From: an uncultured Ignavibacteria bacterium
GTDB taxonomy: Bacteria > Bacteroidota > Ignavibacteria > Tepidaquicellales > OLB5
NCBI GenBank assembly: GCA_937873695.1
Contig: CALMYL010000006.1
Span: forward strand, 124,001-188,000
Direction of reading: 5' to 3'
Length of the DNA stretch: 64,000 bases
Shown one piece after another: positions 27,707 through 35,692 of the stretch; within the stretch, counting starts at the first letter, position 1, and the number at the start of each line of letters is the position of its first letter. Below the pieces are notes generated by a model. That model was not told the origin of the DNA. It ran no database searches and saw only the letters and a program-made list of their open reading frames with translations. Made by a program: the position numbers and the translations under genes.

Positions 27707-29179
27707 ATGATTAATCTGCTCAGCAATTTTAAGTGGATCATTTTATCAGCTTTGGTTATTTTAATAATAACCGGGTTTGATAAATGTTCCGGCAACCAGC
27801 AAACAAAACCACCCGTTACAAAACCTGTAAACAGCTGCGATACATCTAAACCTGTAGGCAAGATCTTAAAATCAGAAAATATTAAGTCAGTTGATAGTTT
27901 GAAGCGTGAAACTACTCGCAACCTGAATGCGATTCACAGGTACGGGGCGGGTTCTTTTATTGTTGCCGGTGATTCAGGAACTATTATGATAACCCCCAAT
28001 GGCGGATTGAACTGGCTTTTGCCTGCTTCCGGGACAACTAAAAATTTGTATGGCAGTGTGATTAACGACTACGATACAATGATGGTTGTTGGTGATAGCG
28101 GAAAAGTAATAAGATCTAACAATAAAGGTGTAACATGGAATAATATAAATTCAGGTACAACAAAAACATTGAGAAGTGTCTGCTTTCCAACTAAATTAAC
28201 AGGATATTCTTCAGGTGATAGCGGAATTGTAATCAAAACTACCAATTCCGGACTTTCATGGAGCACAATATACTCTTTTGATACAACAGGGACCATAAGA
28301 TCAATTTATTTCGCTGATTCATTAACAGGTTGGTTTTGTACTTCCAAAGGCAGAATTTATAAATCAGTTAATGGGGGAAGTTCCTGGAGTATTCAGTACA
28401 GCAATACCACTATATCGCTAAACAGTATATCTTTTAACGGTTCTGCTAAAGGAACTGCTGTCGGAAGCGGAGGTACAATACTTGAAACAAATAATGGCGG
28501 AAGTTCATGGGTACTATCAGGTTATAACGCGGGAGTTGATTTGAATGGAGTTCACAGGGTCAATGATAAACTGGCATTTATATGCGGCAACGGTAAAATA
28601 ATCCGTGAATCAAACAGTACGATGTCTGAAATTCTGAATAATCCTGCTTACAAATTTAATGCCGTTGATCCTGATCCTTATATTATGGGATTATCTGTCG
28701 CTGATCTTGGGTTGATTGCCGGTGTGAGTGTTGGTGAGTGTGATTGCAGCAGCAAAAATGATCTTGTAATGTTTCCGACAGAAGAAAATCATAAATGGAG
28801 AATTAGTATAAGGTTAAACAATAGTTCAATATATAGACAGTATCTCAGAATAATAGTACCTGGGTTTGAGTTTGATAATACGATTCTTACCGGCTGGACA
28901 CAAACTGATCAGGTTATAACAACAGACCCTGGTATTAACTACATTGTAGGAAGTTCGGGAACTATGAGCGCTACAACATCCGGGTCATATTCTGCAACAA
29001 ACACAAATGATGCAATAACAATTAATTTAGATAGTAAAACATCAGCTTTGCTTAACTTGGATCTCAATCCTACACCTTTAAACCAAACAACTGTAGGAAC
29101 AGTAAATTACTTTTTTGGCGATTCGGGTGAAATGTACTGCGCATCTGTAAAATACGAACTAAGCAGTGGAAATCCATAA
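27707..29179 (+). CDS. exported Ycf48/BNR-like beta-propeller protein paired with a SARP-like regulator
   Basis: The 490-residue protein begins with a hydrophobic export segment (10-24). It is followed by a proline/threonine-rich linker and then five or six repeats of the Ycf48/BNR type ('GDSGTIMITPNGGLNW', 'GDSGKVIRSNNKGVTWN', 'GDSGIVIKTTNSGLSWS', 'GSGGTILETNNGGSSWV'). The C-terminal 160 residues are a separate beta-rich domain. There is no T9SS sorting domain. Its 3' end overlaps the giant regulator by 14 nt, so the two proteins are probably made together. A surface sensor role is inference. Confidence 0.75.
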   Translation: MINLLSNFKWIILSALVILIITGFDKCSGNQQTKPPVTKPVNSCDTSKPVGKILKSENIKSVDSLKRETTRNLNAIHRYGAGSFIVAGDSGTIMITPNGGLNWLLPASGTTKNLYGSVINDYDTMMVVGDSGKVIRSNNKGVTWNNINSGTTKTLRSVCFPTKLTGYSSGDSGIVIKTTNSGLSWSTIYSFDTTGTIRSIYFADSLTGWFCTSKGRIYKSVNGGSSWSIQYSNTTISLNSISFNGSAKGTAVGSGGTILETNNGGSSWVLSGYNAGVDLNGVHRVNDKLAFICGNGKIIRESNSTMSEILNNPAYKFNAVDPDPYIMGLSVADLGLIAGVSVGECDCSSKNDLVMFPTEENHKWRISIRLNNSSIYRQYLRIIVPGFEFDNTILTGWTQTDQVITTDPGINYIVGSSGTMSATTSGSYSATNTNDAITINLDSKTSALLNLDLNPTPLNQTTVGTVNYFFGDSGEMYCASVKYELSSGNP

Positions 29180-32100
29180 GAATCATATTTATTATCAATT
29201 GCGTTACTCTAATTTTGTAGTGATACCGGATATTGATGTAAGGTTAGTTGATCGTCAAAGATTAACTGACTCAATGCATTCCAATATTTCCAATCAGTTA
29301 ATTCTTATATCTGCACCTGCAGGGTACGGCAAAACTACCCTTTTATATCAATTCACCAAAAAAAAAACGGACATAAGATATTACTGGATTCAGGGAAATG
29401 AGCTTGCTAACTCTCCGATTTCACTTTTAAAATTATTTACAGAATCATTCAGATCGAAAATCAATACGTTTGGTGACGAATATTATTTCCTTCTGGAAAC
29501 TTATGATAAAGAAATTGATATTGATAATAGTATTTACAATGAATTTCTTTTACATTTTAAAAATGAGATAAGTAAGCTGAATGATAATAATATACTCATA
29601 ATAGATGATTTTCAGGTACTGGAACAATCCAATCAAAAAAACAAAATAAACGAACTTGTAAATTCTTTAATTAAAGATAAGATACATGGTTTAACTATTA
29701 TAATATCATCAAGAGAAGATTTTGACATAATGACTGCAAAACTTGAAGCAAAAAGAAATTTGTTCAAAGTATCTACTAATGACCTTGAATTTAATAACGA
29801 AGAATTAAAAGTACTTGCTCTTGATATTTACAATTTGTCATTAAAAACAGATGAAATTGATATCCTGCAGAATCTGGCAAGTGGCTGGGCTGCAGCTTTT
29901 CATTTGGTATTCCAGAAGGGAAAGAACTGGCTAAATGAATTAGAAAATGTAAAGTATGATGATATATTCAGGTATTTCACTGAAGATATCTTTCTAAACT
30001 TGACAAATGAAATCCGTGACTTTATTATGAATTCAGTAGTTTTGGATAACTTCTCCGAAATAGATACGAATACACTGTTTAACATTTCAAATAGCGCTGG
30101 AATTTTGAATCAAATAGTCAAGAAGAAGATATTCATTGAAACATACAAAGATGGTAATAACATTAAACAATACAGTTATCAAAAACTATTTAAGGAATAT
30201 CTTCTTAAAAGATTAAACGAAACTAATAATATTTCTGTATTTAAGAATGCATCTGAATATTATAAAAAGAAAGGAGACCTGAAGAAGTATTTATACTATT
30301 TGTTAAAAGCAGGTCAAACAGATAATGCAATTAAATACTTTCATTCTTATGCCATTAGTCTTATAAGGGATAGTGATTTTAGATTATATATGGAGTGCGT
30401 GAAACTATTTGAACTTGATTCATTTTGCGATATCGGTTTTTTAGAATACCACAAGTGCCGTCTGGCATTATTTACAGGAAAACCGATTGATGACTTAGAG
30501 TCTCAAATCCAAGAAATTAAATCCTCATATTTATCTGAGTATGATATTAATATTGTTTTGGCTGAATGTTATTTTTTCAAGAACAGGTATATTAAAGCTG
30601 AAGATATTCTGGTTTTTCTTCTAAAAAATACTCTAACTGCTGAACAAAGTCATTATTGTAATTATCTGCTTGCCAGAACTTATTACAGAAAAGGAGCAGA
30701 TAATTATAAAAAAGCAATAGATATCTGTGAGAAATTTGGTTCAGCGGAATCCCATAACGTTTATTCAGCGGAATTCACAAAAATTCTAGGTAATATATAT
30801 AACGATATGGGAAAAATTACTCTGGCAATACACTTTTATGAATCTATAATATCGGATAAAGGTAATTATGTTATTAATCTTAAACAAATTGCTAATTTAG
30901 TTGAATTATATTCTACGATAGGTGATTATGAAAATGCTTATGAGTATTTATGTGATTTGGAATCATCTGCAAATGATACAAATTTTTCAATAATACAAAA
31001 CATAGTTTTGAGGGCAAATGTAAGGTTTCTAAACAATATTGGTGATTATGAAGAAGCAATCAAATATCTATATAAAACGTTAAAGGAAACAGATACCAAT
31101 AGAAATGCAATATTATTGATGACTAAGTATCTGGAGCTTTCTGAAATATATTGGAATTGGAATAAGTTCAATGAATCCAAAGAAGTATTCATTATTGCAG
31201 AAAATATCTTTAAAAATCAAAAATCAGATAACTACCTGGATATTATTATACCGTATTACAAACAATTCATAGCAGATAATTCACAGGATATTATAAAAAC
31301 AGAGTCTGCTTTATTGAATATATTAAGATGGCATGAGGAAAACAAAATAGAAAAAACGCTGGGTTATTTATTATTCCATACGGCATGTTTTTATCTGAAT
31401 GATCGTCAATTCCATTTAACAATCCATTATTCTACCCAAGCGTTTAACTTACTTCATAAACATGGCATGTATTCTTTTCTGGAAAACCGAATAATTAATT
31501 CAAGAGTTTTATTTGATTTTGCAATATGTCATAATATTAATGCAAAGTTTATTAAGGAGATTGGGATTAGATTTCTGAAAAAACCTGACCTCCCTTTTTT
31601 GAGGGAAGAATACTCGATTGAGCATAATGAAAAAATAATCCGATTTATTGATATTAGACTTAGGTGTTTTGGTCTTACGGAATTATACGTCAGGGGTGAC
31701 TTAGTTACCGAAGACAAATGGATACGCAAAAAAAGTAAGATACTGCTTGTTTATTTAATAAGCGATCCGGGTAGAATTCATACTAAAGATGAGATCATGG
31801 ATATCTTCTTTGATGATTTGCCCGCTGATAAAGCTGATGTAGTTTATCACAGTGCAATATATAATATCCGTACAGCGCTTAAGATATATGATATAAAATC
31901 CGATAAACCGAAGCGCTCAAAAGATAAAACCTACGATTACAACCCGCAGTATATTTTGTACGAAGATAAAACCTTAAGACTTAATCCTGATTTTTATTAT
32001 AAAGCAGATAATATTGAGTTTGAAAAGCTTTACGAAAAGTCAAAATTACTGGCACATACTATTGAAGAAAAGATAAAATATTCAATAAGCGCAATTGAGC

Positions 32101-32447
32101 TTTACAAAGGCGATTTCCTGCCGGGATATTATGATAGCTGGTGTGAAGAGCTGAGAGTAAAGTATAAAAATATTTATATAACTTTGTGTGAGGAGCTTAT
32201 TAAAATGCTGGAATCAGAAGCAAGGTTTGATGAAGTTATAAAATATTCTGAATTGCTTTTAAAGGAAGATAAACTGAATGACCCTGCACATATAAGCATC
32301 ATATATGCTTTTGCAAATCTTGGCAATATTAAAATGGCTAATAGCCGGTTAGATATAATGCTTAAAATTTACGATGAAGAACTTGGCGAAAAACCACAAC
32401 CTAAAACCCTTGACTTAATAAAATCAATTTTAGAGAATCAACAGTAG
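29166..32447 (+). CDS. giant MalT/SARP-like transcriptional regulator (STAND ATPase, TPR, winged helix, BTAD)
   Basis: The 1093-residue protein has an N-terminal MalT-type NTPase with Walker A 'APAGYGKTTLL' (50-60) and Walker B 'NNILIIDDFQVL' (about 140-151). A long helical TPR-like middle (about 370-800) follows, then an OmpR-type winged helix ('KSKILLVYLISDPGRIHTKDEIMD', about 855-880) and a C-terminal BTAD domain ('YKGDFLPGYYDSWCEELR' onward). SARP regulators usually have the winged helix and BTAD at the N-terminus. Here they are at the C-terminus, behind a MalT-like sensor, as in some AfsR/MalT hybrids. Targets are unknown. The exported-peptide gene and surface operon just downstream are candidates. 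Confidence 0.85.
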   Translation: MEIHKNHIYYQLRYSNFVVIPDIDVRLVDRQRLTDSMHSNISNQLILISAPAGYGKTTLLYQFTKKKTDIRYYWIQGNELANSPISLLKLFTESFRSKINTFGDEYYFLLETYDKEIDIDNSIYNEFLLHFKNEISKLNDNNILIIDDFQVLEQSNQKNKINELVNSLIKDKIHGLTIIISSREDFDIMTAKLEAKRNLFKVSTNDLEFNNEELKVLALDIYNLSLKTDEIDILQNLASGWAAAFHLVFQKGKNWLNELENVKYDDIFRYFTEDIFLNLTNEIRDFIMNSVVLDNFSEIDTNTLFNISNSAGILNQIVKKKIFIETYKDGNNIKQYSYQKLFKEYLLKRLNETNNISVFKNASEYYKKKGDLKKYLYYLLKAGQTDNAIKYFHSYAISLIRDSDFRLYMECVKLFELDSFCDIGFLEYHKCRLALFTGKPIDDLESQIQEIKSSYLSEYDINIVLAECYFFKNRYIKAEDILVFLLKNTLTAEQSHYCNYLLARTYYRKGADNYKKAIDICEKFGSAESHNVYSAEFTKILGNIYNDMGKITLAIHFYESIISDKGNYVINLKQIANLVELYSTIGDYENAYEYLCDLESSANDTNFSIIQNIVLRANVRFLNNIGDYEEAIKYLYKTLKETDTNRNAILLMTKYLELSEIYWNWNKFNESKEVFIIAENIFKNQKSDNYLDIIIPYYKQFIADNSQDIIKTESALLNILRWHEENKIEKTLGYLLFHTACFYLNDRQFHLTIHYSTQAFNLLHKHGMYSFLENRIINSRVLFDFAICHNINAKFIKEIGIRFLKKPDLPFLREEYSIEHNEKIIRFIDIRLRCFGLTELYVRGDLVTEDKWIRKKSKILLVYLISDPGRIHTKDEIMDIFFDDLPADKADVVYHSAIYNIRTALKIYDIKSDKPKRSKDKTYDYNPQYILYEDKTLRLNPDFYYKADNIEFEKLYEKSKLLAHTIEEKIKYSISAIELYKGDFLPGYYDSWCEELRVKYKNIYITLCEELIKMLESEARFDEVIKYSELLLKEDKLNDPAHISIIYAFANLGNIKMANSRLDIMLKIYDEELGEKPQPKTLDLIKSILENQQ

Positions 32448-32450
32448 CGC

Positions 32451-32559
32451 AGGCATTCCTGCCTGTGATTGATTAAGGAGTTTATTTTTGGAACGGTCAT
32501 GACCGATCCAAGTGATTAAAGGCTAAACCCGGAATGTCCATAAAATTTTCCGGGTTTTT
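32451..32559 (+). terminator. two palindromes and a rho-independent terminator after the regulator gene
   Basis: Three inverted repeats follow the stop. They are AGGCA/TGCCT (32451-32464), an almost perfect palindrome around CGGTCATGACCG (32490-32509), and a terminator, AAACCCGGAA/TTCCGGGTTT with a T run (32525-32559). The middle palindrome is symmetric enough to be a protein-binding site, but could be a REP-like element. Confidence 0.65.
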
Positions 32560-32649
32560 CTGTTTATGTGAAATTCGCTTGAATTCGTGCAATTAGTCTT
32601 CAAAATCGCACAAAATCCCTTTCTGAATTTTTCTGTCAGATACAAAAAT

Positions 32650-32746
32650 ATGTTTGTACCATGTTCGTTTGGCGAAGGCTTTGAAAGCCGGCTAAAGCCT
32701 GACCCTTCGGACTAAAAACCAAACTAAACATGAAAGGTACAAACAT
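32650..32746 (+). ncRNA. structured leader RNA in front of a small exported-peptide gene
   Basis: Nested perfect stems are present. ATGTTTGTACC (32650-32660) pairs with GGTACAAACAT (32736-32746), GTTTGG (32667-32672) with CCAAAC (32719-32724), and CGAAGG (32673-32678) with CCTTCG (32704-32709). Small GGC/GCC hairpins lie inside. The outer stem takes up the AU of the preferred start codon at 32745, so folding could control translation. It matches no riboswitch class that I know. The region could instead be an inserted repeat. Confidence 0.45.
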
Positions 32747-32933
32747 GAAAACCAAACACATTTTTTTAACAGCGTTTGCAGTAATTGCTTTAGTGACAGC
32801 ATCATTCTCAAACATTTTCTCATCAGATAACAGCGTAACCTTGAAATGCTATGATGAAAAATCATACAGGGTTACAGATGACTCAACGGATGGTAACGGC
32901 GGCGGACCTAAGATTCCACCAACAGGTAACTGA
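32745..32933 (+). CDS. 62-residue exported peptide with Gly-rich, Pro-ending tail
   Basis: The peptide has a clear signal sequence (MKTKHIFLTAFAVIALVTAS) and a mature part of about 35-40 residues with a single Cys ('TLKCYDEKSYRV') and a tail 'STDGNGGGPKIPPTGN'. I prefer ATG 32745 to ATG 32730, because the latter adds MKGTN before the signal peptide. Family unknown. It lies next to a SARP-like regulator and under a structured leader, so a signalling or modified-peptide role is possible but unproven. Confidence 0.65.
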   Translation: MKTKHIFLTAFAVIALVTASFSNIFSSDNSVTLKCYDEKSYRVTDDSTDGNGGGPKIPPTGN

Positions 32934-32954
32934 TACGCTGAATTATTTACTGAA

Positions 32955-32979
32955 AAAGGCAGGTAGAATACCTGCCTTT
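32955..32979. terminator. bidirectional terminator
   Basis: AAAGGCAGGTA and TACCTGCCTTT form an 11-bp perfect stem with a GAA loop between two convergent genes. T runs follow on the minus strand (TTTTTC) and, less cleanly, on the plus strand (GATTTTATTT). Confidence 0.8.
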
Positions 32980-32983
32980 GATT

Positions 32984-34435
32984 TTATTTCAGACTTAATC
33001 TTTCAACTGTTTTGGCTTTAAGAATTTGCTCTTTAAGCCACCCACTTGCATAACAGGGAGACTCCAGCAAATCAAATTCCTTTTCGAGTGTAGATAGTCT
33101 GTAATCATATTCATGCTTTTCGGGTAATAACAATTGAATCATTGTTAACTTTTTGGTAAAATCAATAAACTGACTGTATGCTGATATAAAATGACTTCCG
33201 ATATTTTTGTGTGACTTCAAATATTTTTTTACAACCTCACATATCTGCAGAACCGACTCATGATCACTACCCATATATGCTATTCGGCACTCAATCAATT
33301 TTGCCTCGCAGTAAAAAATGTAATCATCAATGGAAATTTTGGAAAGTAGAAGCCTTGCGCTTTTATACTCATGTTTAAAGAACAGGATCTTTGCCGTAAA
33401 CATGTTATATACATTATCGGGATATTCATATTTAATATGACCTTTCGTATTATGCATGTAATCAAGTGCCCAGTCGAAATTCCCAAGACCTATTGCTGCT
33501 TCAATTATTATTTTCAGGTCTACATATCCTATTCCTTTATCTGAAATAATTCCCTTATTTTGAAGGATTGCACCAATTTCTAACACTTTTTCCGAAAGAT
33601 CATATCTGCCGGAATTAATGAATTTTGATATTATATTTAACAGTGTCAGTAATAGCCCGTTTTCGTTTATTTTAAATAAACTTTCAGTCTTCAGCAGTAC
33701 CTCAAGATACTCATCGTATAAACTTTGTTCAAATCCGTTTCTTTCCATACGTATTGCAAGATAGCGAAGAAAAATTTCCGGATGTTCATTCTGCAGCACA
33801 GTTTTATTAATTTCGATATATTCAAAAAGACTTTTTTCAAAGGTCCTGAATTCAGTTGTATCCATGTTGGCTGTATATTGAAGTGAATCCATTCTCTGTA
33901 AAAGAAACAGTTTCATTGCAGCAAAATACTTATCAAGGTAATTGTTAATTATTATACTAAAGTCATTTTTAGAATCATCCAATGATGTATCTTTGAAATC
34001 ATAAATTTTGGAATGAAGTACAGTTAGCTCAAGGTAATATTCTTCATCTTTATCAAAGTTCTCCTTAATAAAGCCATCAGTATCAACTGCCAGTTTAAGA
34101 TAACCACTAATATCTTTTTTCTTCCTTAACCATTGAAGTTCCATCTTTCTTTTTGTGAGTTCATTTTTATCATACTCGGTCTGCGCGGTAAATGCCCGGT
34201 ATAATTTCATAAATTCCGAAACCAGCTTTCTGAACTTTAGCTCTTTAGAGGCAGCGGGGCTGCCGAAGAATTTTTCGGCTATCAGCTCCCTGGATAAATT
34301 ATTGCCGTGTAAGGCAAGAATATCATACAGTTTAATGAATCTGGGCTCAGAGTTAAAATAAGGCGAGCGGAGAAAGTCGCCGAATTTTTTGAACTCCCTG
34401 CGGTTAAGCAAAAGGTGAATTTTAGTAATGTTCAT
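32984..34435 (-). CDS. unknown cytoplasmic helical-repeat protein
   Basis: The 483-residue protein has no signal peptide. It begins 'LLNRREFKKFGDFLRSPYFNS', a start shared, from memory, with a family of uncharacterised Bacteroidota proteins found in several copies per genome. The remainder is alpha-helical with TPR-like spacing ('LLNIISKFINSGRYDLSEKVLEIG', 'FFKHEYKSARLLL' as shorter pieces of repeats). Function unknown. It diverges from the operon at 34584 over 148 bp. Confidence 0.75.
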   Translation of the reverse strand: MNITKIHLLLNRREFKKFGDFLRSPYFNSEPRFIKLYDILALHGNNLSRELIAEKFFGSPAASKELKFRKLVSEFMKLYRAFTAQTEYDKNELTKRKMELQWLRKKKDISGYLKLAVDTDGFIKENFDKDEEYYLELTVLHSKIYDFKDTSLDDSKNDFSIIINNYLDKYFAAMKLFLLQRMDSLQYTANMDTTEFRTFEKSLFEYIEINKTVLQNEHPEIFLRYLAIRMERNGFEQSLYDEYLEVLLKTESLFKINENGLLLTLLNIISKFINSGRYDLSEKVLEIGAILQNKGIISDKGIGYVDLKIIIEAAIGLGNFDWALDYMHNTKGHIKYEYPDNVYNMFTAKILFFKHEYKSARLLLSKISIDDYIFYCEAKLIECRIAYMGSDHESVLQICEVVKKYLKSHKNIGSHFISAYSQFIDFTKKLTMIQLLLPEKHEYDYRLSTLEKEFDLLESPCYASGWLKEQILKAKTVERLSLK

Positions 34436-34583
34436 AATTTAGTTCACATATTTTCATAAATATAGCTAAAAATTATCAATAATTAAGGTTTATAACGTGT
34501 TATAATGTTCACTTTCAAACAAATATTTCTTTGTTTAGCAGGATCATATCATATAACTTTACATACACTTTAAAACACAGTAA

Positions 34584-34979
34584 ATGGCATTAAGAAAACG
34601 TAAGACCTCATCTAAAGTAACAAAGGCTGAAACCAGGATTGCAGCGATGGATAAAATTGATAATGAAAAAAACACCATAATGAATTATGGGGGAGAGGAT
34701 AATCCGCTTACAACCGGTGAGATGAGGGCACAGGCAGAATTATGCAGGATGCTGGTAAATGAATATAATTTCATACTTGGCGAAGCGGATAAAAAATCAG
34801 CGGAAATTAAGCAGGCAGAAGAAAAGCTTGGTGATATGTTCACCCGGGTACTTGCCGGCGGAAAAAGCATCTTCGGGGTAGATAGCGACGAAGTAACCGC
34901 GCTTGGCGGCACAAAGAAAAGCGAGAGAAGAAAAACAAAAATGATTAAAACTATTAAACCAACAAGAAAAAATATCTAA
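34584..34979 (+). CDS. small conserved basic protein with an AGGT-K-SER motif (unknown function)
   Basis: The 131-residue protein is a helical, charged molecule without an export signal. It ends in 'DSDEVTALGGTKKSERRK' and a basic tail. A similar 'AGGTRKSER' ending occurs in small uncharacterised proteins of cyanobacteria and Bacteroidota that I recall. It is the first gene of a probable five-gene operon (next gene 20 nt away) and the ending could bind nucleic acid or a membrane. Function unknown. Confidence 0.65.
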   Translation: MALRKRKTSSKVTKAETRIAAMDKIDNEKNTIMNYGGEDNPLTTGEMRAQAELCRMLVNEYNFILGEADKKSAEIKQAEEKLGDMFTRVLAGGKSIFGVDSDEVTALGGTKKSERRKTKMIKTIKPTRKNI

Positions 34980-34999
34980 TTTAAAATTAAATAACTGAA

Positions 35000-35638
35000 A
35001 TGGCAGACGAACAAAACAAAAATCAGGAAAAACCAGCAAACAACTCTAATAATCATTTTGAAAGAATGCTTACAGGGTATGTTGAATTTTTCAGATCATA
35101 TACTGATAGACTGAAAAACAACTATTCTAATGAACAAGAAGATGAACTTGAATTCATTGAAATTCAGGGAATAAACTTAATAAACGCCTCAGGAAATTTA
35201 AAAAATGAAATGATGAAGATTTATAATGAAGTGGATTCAGAATCTAAGTATCACATCGATAATCATATTAATAATACAGGAATTAATCAAACATTATTAA
35301 GAATAAATTCAGGGTTAAAAAAAGGAGTATTTGGTAGCATAATGGATAAAATTAAGGTTATTTCCGAATTTGTAAAAAAAGTTATTCAATCCATTAATGA
35401 ATACTTAAAGGATAATGATTTATTCCCGAAAATTCAGAAAATCATTGGATTTATTGTAGATCTTTTTGAGCTTCTTGATAACATTTTTGAAGCATTGGGC
35501 AAAATGCTTGATGGACTAACCGATTTTAGCGGGGCCAAAATATCAAGCAATGCATACGGGAACCTATCATATTTAAGAATGGCCGAAGATCACTTCTTAA
35601 GTACCCATACTAAATGGCAGTCATTAAAAAAGGGTTAA
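35000..35638 (+). CDS. unknown cytoplasmic alpha-helical protein
   Basis: The 212-residue protein has no signal peptide. It has a polar N-terminus (NQEKPANNSNN), several amphipathic helices, and a segment of mixed hydrophobic and charged residues around 118-172 ('IIGFIVDLFELLDNIFEALG') that could insert in or lie on a membrane. I recognise no domain. It is 20 nt after the previous gene and 54 nt before the exported operon members. Confidence 0.6.
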   Translation: MADEQNKNQEKPANNSNNHFERMLTGYVEFFRSYTDRLKNNYSNEQEDELEFIEIQGINLINASGNLKNEMMKIYNEVDSESKYHIDNHINNTGINQTLLRINSGLKKGVFGSIMDKIKVISEFVKKVIQSINEYLKDNDLFPKIQKIIGFIVDLFELLDNIFEALGKMLDGLTDFSGAKISSNAYGNLSYLRMAEDHFLSTHTKWQSLKKG

Positions 35639-35692
35639 ATTTAAAAAATAGTAATTACGAATATTCGGAATTAAAAGAAAGATAACAATAAT

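Noticed and set aside
32730-32744. Upstream ATG for the exported peptide
   Set aside because: It gives MKGTN before a complete signal peptide. The second ATG makes a normal N-region. Either may be used if the leader folds, but the shorter form is preferred.
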